This document shows, one piece after another, positions 52,560 to 60,601 of a stretch of 64,000 nt of DNA. How positions within the stretch are numbered: position 1 is the stretch's first letter; the number at the start of each line of letters is the position of its first letter. The notes under the pieces were generated by a model. It saw only the letters and a program-made list of their open reading frames with translations, searched no databases and was not told where the DNA came from. Both the position numbers and the translations under genes were made by a program. This stretch comes from Fabrea salina (lineage: Eukaryota > Ciliophora > Heterotrichea > Heterotrichida > Fabreidae): assembly GCA_022984795.1 (NCBI GenBank), contig JALIHJ010000063.1, positions 1-64,000 of the forward strand, given 5' to 3'.

Positions 52560-53927
52560 ATGAATGGGAAAAGTTCATTCCGCGAAGAAAAACTCCTTCC
52601 CCGCAGAATTAAATTCGAGTCCTCACAGCCTTCAGAACCAACCGACACAAACCCTTACAAGCAACTTCTGAACTGGAACCACAGAAGAAACATAACTAAG
52701 GGGCTCAGAAACCTAGGAAACACCTGCTTCCTCAATGCAACCCTCCAGTGCCTACTCCACACACCTCCCGTATATAACGTCAAGCACTCCTGTAAGAACT
52801 TTTTCTGTGTGCTGTGCAGTTTGAAGGAGCTGCACTCTGCTCAGCCAGGAATTCCACACAGGTTCCTGACAAACTTGCCCAAAGTAACCAGGCAGTTCAG
52901 ACTTGGCCGACAAGAAGACGCCCATGAGCTCTTAAGAGTCCTTGTAAACAGAATGGGGCCAAAGGACTTCTACGAAAGTGTTTTTGGAGGAACTCTAAAA
53001 AGCAAAGTTAAGTGCAAAAAATGCGGGTACGAAAGCGACACTTTTGAGCCATTTTTGGACCTGTCTTTGAACGTTACTGGTAGTGAAATCACTAAGTGTC
53101 TTGAAAACTTCTTTAGAGAAGAACACTTAGGAGGCAGTAACAAGTATAAGTGCGAAAGGTGCAAAACAATAGTTGCAGCTTCTAAACAGTACTTTATCAA
53201 AGAGCCCCCTTTAGTACTCACACTGCACTTGAAGAGGTTTAACAATTTTGGTCAAAAAGACAACAGACTTATTCGCTACCCAGAAAAACTCAACTTGAGC
53301 AAGTTTCTGATATTTGAAGAAAGCACAGAGTACGAACTTTACTCAGTTGCTGTTCACGTAGGGCATTCTTGCAGGTCTGGACACTACTTTGCTTATGTAA
53401 AGGGACCTAATGACCTGTGGTATGACATCAACGACTGTTCAGTTTCCCAAGCCTCCACTTCAAAAGTCCTTAATCACAACTCAGCTTACATTCTTTTCTA
53501 TAAAAAAGTTGAAAAGTTCCAGGCAACCAAAACACAAACACCCAAAGAACTCAGTGAGCCCACAAAACCCAGTGAGTTCACAAAACCCAGTGAGACCACA
53601 AAACTCTCAGAGTCTGCAGAAGAAGGCTACGCTAGCAACACAAGCAGCACAGCACCTTCTAGCCCACTGTTACTCCAAGCAAAAGTTCCACGCAAAAGAC
53701 TAGGGAAGTGCCTTGACAAGTTGCAACTCAAGTCTAAAAAGATGAAACACACTCACAGCGAGCTTGAGCCCAGACCGATTTGGACAAGGAACCCCAGTAC
53801 CTCAATAGGCTACGTCAAGGACTCCTACGACCAAAACCTCGACAAAGGCAAAACCAAAAAGAAGAAAAAGCAGAAGAAGTTTGTTCCAACCCAATGGTGG
53901 GATAAAGTTGAAATGCTTAATACTTAA
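52560..53927 (+). CDS. Ubiquitin-specific protease, USP36/USP42-like
   Basis: 455 residues. The C19 domain (about 48-325) has the Cys box GLRNLGNTCFLNATLQCLLH with the catalytic Cys, zinc-knuckle pairs (CKKCG and CERCK), and the His box (GHSCRSGHYFAYVK). It matches USP36/USP42. The C-terminal ~130 residues are disordered and very Lys-rich, as in the nucleolar USP36, and begin with a short degenerate TKPSE/xTKxSE repeat. It removes ubiquitin from substrates, perhaps in the nucleolus. The divergent DUF1152 start is 9 nt away; DNAI4 begins 6 nt after its stop. Confidence 0.92.
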   Translation: MNGKSSFREEKLLPRRIKFESSQPSEPTDTNPYKQLLNWNHRRNITKGLRNLGNTCFLNATLQCLLHTPPVYNVKHSCKNFFCVLCSLKELHSAQPGIPHRFLTNLPKVTRQFRLGRQEDAHELLRVLVNRMGPKDFYESVFGGTLKSKVKCKKCGYESDTFEPFLDLSLNVTGSEITKCLENFFREEHLGGSNKYKCERCKTIVAASKQYFIKEPPLVLTLHLKRFNNFGQKDNRLIRYPEKLNLSKFLIFEESTEYELYSVAVHVGHSCRSGHYFAYVKGPNDLWYDINDCSVSQASTSKVLNHNSAYILFYKKVEKFQATKTQTPKELSEPTKPSEFTKPSETTKLSESAEEGYASNTSSTAPSSPLLLQAKVPRKRLGKCLDKLQLKSKKMKHTHSELEPRPIWTRNPSTSIGYVKDSYDQNLDKGKTKKKKKQKKFVPTQWWDKVEMLNT

Positions 53928-53933
53928 TAATAA

Positions 53934-56414
53934 ATGAAAACTTCAAAGAAAACCCAGGAAAGAAGTTCGCGCCAAATGCAAACTTCCAAAAGAACAAGTC
54001 AACCTAACGCAACTAACAGGAACGTAATTGGCACTTCTAAAGGAGGAGGACACTCGCGAGTAACAGCGCAGTTCACAACAACTTCTAATGTCCAAACAGA
54101 CAAACGAGAAGTAATCTACATAGACGGAGTGGAAACAGACGTAACTCCACTTCCTTTAATCCGCACTGAAGAAGAAAAACGCAAAGAAGAAACTGAACAC
54201 AGCTCCAAACTCAACTCAAGTATATCTGAGAAAAAAGAACCCGAAATCTCCATAAACAACTCTAAGTCCGAAGTCATCTCTGAAGTCCAGAGTTCAAACT
54301 TCAAGTCTATGGAGCAAAGCGAAGCCTTCAGTGAGTTCTCAGACGACACCATGAGGGAAGACGAGAAGCCTGAAGAAGAGCAAAAAGAAACTGCCAAAAC
54401 TGCCTATGAGCTCAACTTAGACACCTTACTTGAAATCGAACTTTCAGAAACGGAGACCCAAACCTTGTTTTTCCTACCTTCAGTTGCTGTGAGTGCTAAG
54501 GCTGAAAACAAAGAAGACACTGACAGAGAAAACTCTGACTACACACAGCTTCTAAAAGAAAAGGCTTACAGCGACAACTACCAGTCAAGACCTGCCCAAA
54601 CCATTAACCTCATGCACAAGGCCAAAGAAACCATCACTGAAACTATTAAAAAGCACGAGTTTGAGTCAGAAGTCACTGAGTGGATGCTGAAAGACTCCAG
54701 CAAAGAAGAAGTTAAACCACTGAACGTCAAAGAAGCTCAGCGCTTCGAACGAGAAGTCCACTACGCCTTAAACAACCAACTTAAAAACACAGGGACTCTT
54801 TTGGACCCCGAAAGGTCACTTACTGAAACCCATCAGAGCTTAAGCATGTCTCAGAATAACACCAACACTTCCCAAAAAGAAGTTGCTGTGTCCAGACAAC
54901 GCCAAAGAACAGATAAGTCTTCTTCAATGCTTTCAAGTTCTTCAATGAACCAGTCACAAAGTTCTTCACAACAACCAGAATCCGAAATAGTTCCTTTCAA
55001 GCCCCCCGAAGACATTTCTGTGCCTGAGTCTGTAATTTCCAAGTTCAACATTGTAGAGCGCATTCTGACCCAAAATAGGTACTTAGACCAGCAGATCCTC
55101 TACAGGAACTACCCGAAAGTTGAGTTCCAAAAAGCTATAGAAGAGGACAAAGAAGAAGAACAAGGAATGGCTTCTAAACTCGCAAAGATCCAACTCGAAC
55201 AAGAAAAGGAAGAAGAAAACCCAGAAGAAGAAGAGGAAGAAATCGACCCTTCCAAACCCCACATGCTTGACTTGTTCAAGTACACCTGCACTGAAGTAGA
55301 AGACCGCAACGTAAGTTGTGCTGACTGGAACACTCTTAACCCTGACTTACTTGCAGTTTCTTACGGCGAGTTCGACTACTCCTCTAAAAAAGAAGGACTT
55401 TTACTGTTTTGGACCCTTAAAAGCCCTAAGTTCCCTGAAAAAATCATAAGAGCCCCTTCTGGAATACTGAGTTGTCACTTTTCAAAACGAAACCCCAACT
55501 TGATTGCTACCGGGTGCCAGGACGGTGTAGTGGCTATTTACGACTTAAGAACTAAGTCAGACCGTCCAGTAGCTGAGTCAAGCCAAATGCTTGAAAAGCA
55601 CATAGACAGTGTTTGGGAAGTTAAGTGGCATGAGCAAGGCTCTGAAAAGGGCGAAAACCTTATTTCAGTTTCAAGTGACGGAAGAATAGTTGAGTGGAGC
55701 ATTACAAAAGGATTGGAGTGCAGGGACTTGCTAAGTCTCAAAAAGCCCACTAACCCCAACCAAAAGGACGACAAAGAAGCTGCAGTTTTCCGCAAAGCAG
55801 TAGGGTTCTCTTTGGACTTCCCTAGAGGACAGAACTTACTTTACTTAGCTTCCACAGAAGAAGGCACTATCCACAAGTGTTCTTTGAGTTACAGTGACGA
55901 GTTAGACACTTACTGGGGACACTCAGGACCAGTCTACAAAGTAAGGTGCAATCCTTTCTGGCCAAACATCATGATGAGTTGTTCTGCAGACTGGACAGTA
56001 CAAATCTGGGACTGGAGGAAAGACGAAACCCCAATCAACACCTGCCACTCCATAGACCTTATGGACTCAGTCAACGATATTGAGTGGAGTCCCCACTCCT
56101 CAACTATTTTCAGTTCAGTAGCTGACGACGGCAGAATTGAAGTGTGGAACCTAGCTAGCAGTATCCACAACCCCGTAATCACTTACAAGGAAGCCACTAA
56201 CCAGGCAAGTCGAACTATGGTGAGGTTCTGCAAAGAGTACCCTGTTTTGGTGTCTGGAAACTCTTCAGGGGTAGTGGACGTTTTTAGGCTGAAGAACTTG
56301 GAAGAAAAGGTCATGACTGTAGAAGAACAGAAATCCAGACTAGAAGAAGCTTTGGGGCGCAACAAAGAAAACGGAAAAGACGAAGAAGAAGATGAAGAGA
56401 ACCCTACTGACTAA
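53934..56414 (+). CDS. DNAI4: Dynein intermediate chain DNAI4/WDR78 (IC138)
   Basis: 826 residues. A long acidic, Ser/Thr-rich N-terminus (about 1-440) precedes a WD40 propeller (about 445-770) that matches WDR78/IC138: the DLLAVSYGEFDY start, then NLIATGCQDGVVAIYD, VWEVKWHEQG and SSDGRIVEWSITKGLEC. IC138 is the regulatory intermediate chain of inner-arm dynein I1/f. The N-terminus has many phosphorylatable sites; IC138 phosphorylation is known to control beating. The C-terminus ends with an acidic tail. No intron needed. Confidence 0.93.
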   Translation: MKTSKKTQERSSRQMQTSKRTSQPNATNRNVIGTSKGGGHSRVTAQFTTTSNVQTDKREVIYIDGVETDVTPLPLIRTEEEKRKEETEHSSKLNSSISEKKEPEISINNSKSEVISEVQSSNFKSMEQSEAFSEFSDDTMREDEKPEEEQKETAKTAYELNLDTLLEIELSETETQTLFFLPSVAVSAKAENKEDTDRENSDYTQLLKEKAYSDNYQSRPAQTINLMHKAKETITETIKKHEFESEVTEWMLKDSSKEEVKPLNVKEAQRFEREVHYALNNQLKNTGTLLDPERSLTETHQSLSMSQNNTNTSQKEVAVSRQRQRTDKSSSMLSSSSMNQSQSSSQQPESEIVPFKPPEDISVPESVISKFNIVERILTQNRYLDQQILYRNYPKVEFQKAIEEDKEEEQGMASKLAKIQLEQEKEEENPEEEEEEIDPSKPHMLDLFKYTCTEVEDRNVSCADWNTLNPDLLAVSYGEFDYSSKKEGLLLFWTLKSPKFPEKIIRAPSGILSCHFSKRNPNLIATGCQDGVVAIYDLRTKSDRPVAESSQMLEKHIDSVWEVKWHEQGSEKGENLISVSSDGRIVEWSITKGLECRDLLSLKKPTNPNQKDDKEAAVFRKAVGFSLDFPRGQNLLYLASTEEGTIHKCSLSYSDELDTYWGHSGPVYKVRCNPFWPNIMMSCSADWTVQIWDWRKDETPINTCHSIDLMDSVNDIEWSPHSSTIFSSVADDGRIEVWNLASSIHNPVITYKEATNQASRTMVRFCKEYPVLVSGNSSGVVDVFRLKNLEEKVMTVEEQKSRLEEALGRNKENGKDEEEDEENPTD

Positions 56415-56418
56415 GTCA

Positions 56419-57189
56419 TTAAATTACTAACTTTTTAGGAGTTTTCCTGTCTTTGCGGGGACAGCGAGACTTTTTAGCAGTGCTTTTTTGGTTGGATTTT
56501 CTGGAGTTCCTAGGAGTGCTTTCTAAGCTGTTAAGTTTGTGGTCACTTATGTTTTTTTTAAGAGTTAGTTTTTTGGGAGACAAGTCTTCGCAGCTTCTGT
56601 ACTTCCAAAGTTTTTCTACCAAACCTTGGTTTAGGTAAATCTGGTAGTTGACTTTTTCTTCTAAGCTAAGAATTTTGTTTTCTAAAGACTGGGTTTTTGT
56701 AGGGTACTCAGAACTGATGTCTTTCTTAAGTAGTTTTTTGTACTTTTCTTTGAATTCTTCAAAGTCCTGACTGAGTTCGTTGAACTTCTTTTTGTAGTGG
56801 TCTTTTTGTTTCTTTAAGTCATTGCACTCAGCTTTAGTGCTGGCTACTTTGATCTTTAGGTCTCTGATTATCTCGTCTTTTTTTTGAATTGTGCCTAGTA
56901 AGCCTAGTTCTTCAAGGCATTCTTTTTCGTGGAAGTCTTTGATTTCTACTGTTCCTTCATGACTTGACTTGCTTTGCAAGGAGTTTGTAGCTTCATCAGT
57001 TAAGTATTTTTTTGAGAGTCGATTAGCGGGTGAATTATTAGATTTTGAATCTAAAGAGTCGCAGAACTTTTCTTGTATTTGAGCTTTGCGTTGGGCGTTT
57101 TTGTGAGTTAGTGCCTTGCTCTGAGCAACGATTTGGCGACTTCTAGTGATGGTATCGTCAATAGGGTGCTTTTCAGAGGAGTGCGACAT
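56419..57189 (-). CDS. Coiled-coil protein
   Basis: 256 residues. The N-terminal third is disordered and polar, about 90-200 is coiled coil (rich in Lys and Glu, KDEIIRDLKIKV then KKKFNELSQDFEEFKEKY), and the C-terminus is very basic (RKSNQKSTAKKSRCPRKD). No recognised domain; a centriolar, cortical or nuclear structural role is possible. The start at 57189 lies 8 nt from the divergent TRAPPC4 start. Confidence 0.72.
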   Translation of the reverse strand: MSHSSEKHPIDDTITRSRQIVAQSKALTHKNAQRKAQIQEKFCDSLDSKSNNSPANRLSKKYLTDEATNSLQSKSSHEGTVEIKDFHEKECLEELGLLGTIQKKDEIIRDLKIKVASTKAECNDLKKQKDHYKKKFNELSQDFEEFKEKYKKLLKKDISSEYPTKTQSLENKILSLEEKVNYQIYLNQGLVEKLWKYRSCEDLSPKKLTLKKNISDHKLNSLESTPRNSRKSNQKSTAKKSRCPRKDRKTPKKLVI

Positions 57190-57197
57190 TATTGTAA

Positions 57198-57602
57198 ATG
57201 AGTAGTTTACACTTGCACTTTTTCATCATAAACAAGTACGGACTCCTTATATACGAAAAGACCTTCCAGGGCTCTGCCCAACTTAACAGCAACGACATGA
57301 TTAGGTTTTCTTCAACTCTGCATACAATTTATGCTATTTCTACGCAGATCACTCCGTCTGGACTGCAGAAGTCCGGACTGAGGATGCTCAACACGCCTAC
57401 TTTTAAGCTATGCTGTTTCCAAACACCCACTGGAACTAAGTTCGTGCTGATTTCTAAACCTAATGCGCAAGACATGAATTCTTTGTGCAGAAAAGCTTAC
57501 CAGATCTATTCAGACCACGTCCTAAAGAACCCTTTTTACGAAACTGACCAACAAATTAAACTTGAAGGCTTTGACCAGGCTATAGAAAAGTTATTTACTT
57601 AA
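57198..57602 (+). CDS. TRAPPC4: TRAPP complex subunit 4 (longin-fold)
   Basis: 134 residues, the normal size. A longin-type fold (MSSLHLHFFIINKYGLLIY) with the TRAPPC4/Trs23 signatures ASTFHxIxAI-like (SSTLHTIYAI), FKLCCFQTPTGTKFVLI and the C-terminal YSDHVLKNPFYETDQQIKLE. TRAPPC4 is part of the core that activates Rab1/Ypt1 in ER-Golgi and autophagy transport. It shares an 8-nt spacer between start codons with the divergent coiled-coil gene. Confidence 0.92.
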   Translation: MSSLHLHFFIINKYGLLIYEKTFQGSAQLNSNDMIRFSSTLHTIYAISTQITPSGLQKSGLRMLNTPTFKLCCFQTPTGTKFVLISKPNAQDMNSLCRKAYQIYSDHVLKNPFYETDQQIKLEGFDQAIEKLFT

Positions 57603-57606
57603 GTGT

Positions 57607-58599
57607 TTACTTCTTTTTTAATTTAGGTTTTTGCTTCTCAACGCTGCCTAAGCTTTTAACTGTGGTTTGCAGGCCTTTAATAGAGTCAATGTGGTTAGCA
57701 GTATCCTGTGGGTCGATGTAGCACTTCATGCCTATGATCTTTTCAATTGAGTAAGCTAAGTTGTGGTCAGCTGTAGCTTGGGCTTCTAAACTTACTTTTT
57801 GTTCTGCGTAGAAGTTCAACAGCTCAACGGGTTCAGAACCTTTTACTACCTTAGTGGACTTGTCCAACATGGACCTGAGAACTCCGGCTTTAGAGATAAG
57901 TGCTCTGCTGCAGCCTTCAATTTCTTGTAAGTTTTCTTCCTGAACTTTGTCAGCTTCAAGTAGCAGTTCCCTTTCTCTTTTGTCAAGACGTGCTCTTAAG
58001 TCTTCGAAGGAGTGCTGGATTTGTTGCTTGCACGTTTGGGTTTGCTCAACGATTTCTTTCTTCCGGCTTTCTAGTCTTTCTTCAGCCATTTCAACTTCAT
58101 CTACTTTGTTGGATAACTGTAACAGTAGGTCTTCAAGTTCACTCCTAACTACTGGGTAGGCTTTTTTAATGCGCATTACTTCGTGTGACTTGTGCTTTCC
58201 GTGGATGACGCATTCAGCACATATGCATTTGCCTTCGCAGTTGAAGCAAAAGTAACTAAGAACTTCGTCAGGGTGGGTTTCGCAGTACTCTTGTGTGTCA
58301 GTCCAGTACTGTCGAGAGGACATCTGGGGGAGTAGTTCGTGCTCAAGCACAGAGTCTTGCTGAGGTGCCATCTTAAGGAGCTCCTGGGCACTGGGGGGGT
58401 CTAGAACAGTTGACACTTTGCAGAGGTCACACACTACTTTCTAATTTAGATTTACGTGTAGGTTTTCTGTAGATTTGGTGGTTTCTCGGGATAAGTTTCG
58501 TGAAGCACAAGAAAGACAAAGATTGTGGTCGCAGGCCAAAATAAGAAGGTCTTCAGGCTGCAGTCCGCACTTAGCACAGATGATGCTGTACTGGTCCAT
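57607..58599 (-). CDS. TRIM-like RING / B-box / coiled-coil protein (one 15-nt intron)
   Basis: Two exons (58599-58456, 58440-57607) give 325 residues. Exon 1 and the start of exon 2 together form a complete C3HC4 RING (C8, C11, C23, H25, C28, C31, C52, C55), so the ring is completed only by splicing. A B-box follows (about 93-140; CETHP, CFNCEGKCICAECV, H/K-rich) and then a coiled coil (about 145-260). RING plus B-box plus coiled coil is the tripartite TRIM order; no C-terminal SPRY or FN3 domain is present. Ubiquitin ligase activity is implied by family, not shown. Confidence 0.88.
58441..58455 (-). other. 15-nt intron splitting the RING domain of the TRIM gene
   Basis: On the minus strand the sequence is GTAAATCTAAATTAG, with GT-AG ends and an A at position 10. 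Splicing in phase 0 joins ENLH to KVVCDLC and supplies the last cysteine pair of the RING. Without splicing the exon-1 frame ends at the TAG of the intron. Confidence 0.9.
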
Positions 58600-58611
58600 T
58601 AAATTATATTA

Positions 58612-58815
58612 TTAGAAAACCGACACTTGCACAGAACCTGACTTATAAGTTCTGGCTTGTTGGGGTGGTCTGGACTTTTCAGACGTTAATACCTTTAAAG
58701 TTTTGTCGTCAGTAGTTTTTTCTAAGTAGTCAGGCTTTATCTTTTTGGAGTCCTGAGGAGTCTCTAGTAGCATTTCTTCTTGAGAAAAGAACTTTTTGTC
58801 TACGCAGTTTCCCAT
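58612..58815 (-). CDS. Small N-myristoylated protein
   Basis: 67 residues. It begins MGNCVDKKF, a strong myristoylation and palmitoylation signal (Gly2, Cys4), like many small ciliate membrane-tethered peptides. The rest is polar, Lys/Glu/Ser-rich and probably disordered, ending VQVSVF. No domain is recognised. Upstream and downstream genes on the same strand lie 14 and 12 nt away, fitting a real gene. It could tether or buffer a membrane-bound kinase, which is speculation. Confidence 0.6.
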   Translation of the reverse strand: MGNCVDKKFFSQEEMLLETPQDSKKIKPDYLEKTTDDKTLKVLTSEKSRPPQQARTYKSGSVQVSVF

Positions 58816-58829
58816 TTATTAGTTAGCAG

Positions 58830-59633
58830 TTACAAAAAGTCCATAGTAGGAGTTTTCTTTTTAGCTTTGTTAAGTTTACTCTGGAGTTCCTTTTTGCGTT
58901 TAACTTCAGTTTCGGAAGTGTTGGGTTTAGCTCTTTTCTGGGGAGCCGGAGAAGGGGCTTTTCTTTTGGCTTCTTTTCGAGTTTTAAGTTCCAGTTCGCG
59001 CAGAGGAACCATAAAGGACTCTTTTAGGGCTTCTTGTGCTTTTTCTAAGCCTGAAAAGTCTGGGAAACTTTGCGAAGAGTCCAGGTAACTCCTGATGTCT
59101 GAGGGTTTGCGTCGAGGGTCCTGAGCTAGCAGCTGTTCTTCAAGGGTCTTCAAAAGCCTGTCTTGGGCCATTAAGGTTTTTGAAAAAGGCAGAATCAAGT
59201 AGTTCTTAACAGCAGCTTGGGAAGCTTCTGGACTGAGTGCTTCTAAGTTAAAGTCCCACTTGAACTTGTATATGTTGTTGAGCACTTTGCTGACTGAGAA
59301 AGTGCTGTTGAGGATGCTGTAAGAAGCCCTGGGGTCAAACTTAGAAATGATCGAGTTAAGGGTTTGTATTATCCCTGAAATACCTCCTTGGATGTTAGGG
59401 TTGTAATCAGAGATTTCCTGCTGGATTTGTGTGGTTTGTGCTGAGCAAAAGTAAAAAGTCTTGAGGTCAGTCAGCAAAAGTGCGTAAGAACAAGTTCCGT
59501 CTTGAGTTGCAGTGGCCCTTCCTTTGAGGAGGTAGTCTTGTTCGTTTTCTGAAAACGAAAACCACACTGATAAGCTCAGCAGCTTCAGAGCTTCTAAGTT
59601 GAGTATTTGGAAGTTCTCGAGTTCTTGTGCCAT
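58830..59633 (-). CDS. NHEJ1: XLF/Cernunnos-like NHEJ factor
   Basis: 267 residues. An N-terminal head domain with the XLF/XRCC4-superfamily pattern (VWFSFSEN, YALLLTDLKTFYFC, then KFKWDFNLEALSPE with the FxW core matching the XLF WNFH segment) is followed by a helical stalk (about 140-210) and a Lys-rich disordered tail ending KKKTPTMDFL, the position of the Ku-binding motif in XLF, although the motif itself differs. XLF bridges DNA ends with XRCC4-ligase IV. The start is at 59633; a frame to 59690 runs into the divergent kinase gene. XRCC4 or PAXX are alternatives. Confidence 0.65.
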   Translation of the reverse strand: MAQELENFQILNLEALKLLSLSVWFSFSENEQDYLLKGRATATQDGTCSYALLLTDLKTFYFCSAQTTQIQQEISDYNPNIQGGISGIIQTLNSIISKFDPRASYSILNSTFSVSKVLNNIYKFKWDFNLEALSPEASQAAVKNYLILPFSKTLMAQDRLLKTLEEQLLAQDPRRKPSDIRSYLDSSQSFPDFSGLEKAQEALKESFMVPLRELELKTRKEAKRKAPSPAPQKRAKPNTSETEVKRKKELQSKLNKAKKKTPTMDFL

Positions 59634-59660
59634 TTTTCTTAAGAGAAAACTACAGACAAT

Positions 59661-60581
59661 ATGCAAGAAGTAGCACTTCAAAGCCTCCAAAAGAAACTAG
59701 TAATTGACTTCGGACACAGGTCTAAAGTTTGGCTGGTGAAGTACCAGTACAACTTTTACGCCCTTAAAGAGGTCCCTAAGTCAGGTTTGACAGAAATAGA
59801 AGTCCAGCATCTCTTTGAGGAAAAAGAAGCCCTTTCTTCTTTGTCGCATCCCAGAATCATTAAACTACATGCAACTTTTAAAGACAGCAACAGCATTTAC
59901 TTTCTTTTGGAACTAGCAAAAGGAGCCCCACTGAGCCATGTGCTCAAACAACAACGCAGGTTCCCTTTAGCCCAAGTGAAGTCGATTGCGTGCCAGATTG
60001 CAAAAACTCTTAGTTACATTCATTCTGAAGGCTTTTTGTACCGGGACTTGAAACTTTCGAACATTCTACTGGACACTTCTGGCAGAGTTAAGTTCGTGGA
60101 CTTTGGGCTGTGCAAAAGACTAGGCACTGAAAAAGTGTACACTGTAACAGGAACCAAACACGCCATGAGTCCAGAAGTCTTTAAGCACTTGCTGTTGGGA
60201 GGAGAAGCACAAGGGTACTCTTACGAAGTCGACTGGTGGGCTTTGGGCATTCTGACTTTTGAACTTCTTACAGGCAGTCCTCCTTTTGGGCTATTTGGAG
60301 ACGACATTTGGTCAAACGTTCTAAGAGGAATTGACAGTGTCAATATGAGAGAGATTCCGAGTGATGCGCAAAGCTTCATCAGAGGACTACTGAAAGAAGA
60401 CCCTAACCAAAGACTAGGACACTCAGGAGCTGAAGAAGTCCTAGAGCACCCCTTTATATACAGAGCAGAGGACTCTGTGCTTCCGAACGACAACCAAATT
60501 CCCATAATTGAAAACTGGTGCGAGTTCTTGGACGATTCAGAACCTGTGCCAGACCAAGACCCCTTTGCTGACTTTTCGTGA
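59661..60581 (+). CDS. AGC-type protein kinase with atypical glycine loop
   Basis: 306 residues. Catalytic Lys (K36, YALKEV), YRDLKLSN catalytic loop, DFGLCK, SPE and an AGC-type C-tail are present, ending PFADFS, a hydrophobic-motif-like FxxF as in PKA. The activation loop (TVTGTKHAMSPE) has a phosphorylatable Thr. The usual GxGxxG loop is degenerate (IDFGHRSKVWLV), so nucleotide binding may be altered. A minimal PKA/PKG-type kinase without a regulatory domain is the best description. It stops with TGA. Divergent from XLF with 27 nt between starts. Confidence 0.88.
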   Translation: MQEVALQSLQKKLVIDFGHRSKVWLVKYQYNFYALKEVPKSGLTEIEVQHLFEEKEALSSLSHPRIIKLHATFKDSNSIYFLLELAKGAPLSHVLKQQRRFPLAQVKSIACQIAKTLSYIHSEGFLYRDLKLSNILLDTSGRVKFVDFGLCKRLGTEKVYTVTGTKHAMSPEVFKHLLLGGEAQGYSYEVDWWALGILTFELLTGSPPFGLFGDDIWSNVLRGIDSVNMREIPSDAQSFIRGLLKEDPNQRLGHSGAEEVLEHPFIYRAEDSVLPNDNQIPIIENWCEFLDDSEPVPDQDPFADFS

Positions 60582-60601
60582 CAACAGTAATGTTCTAATA
60601 A

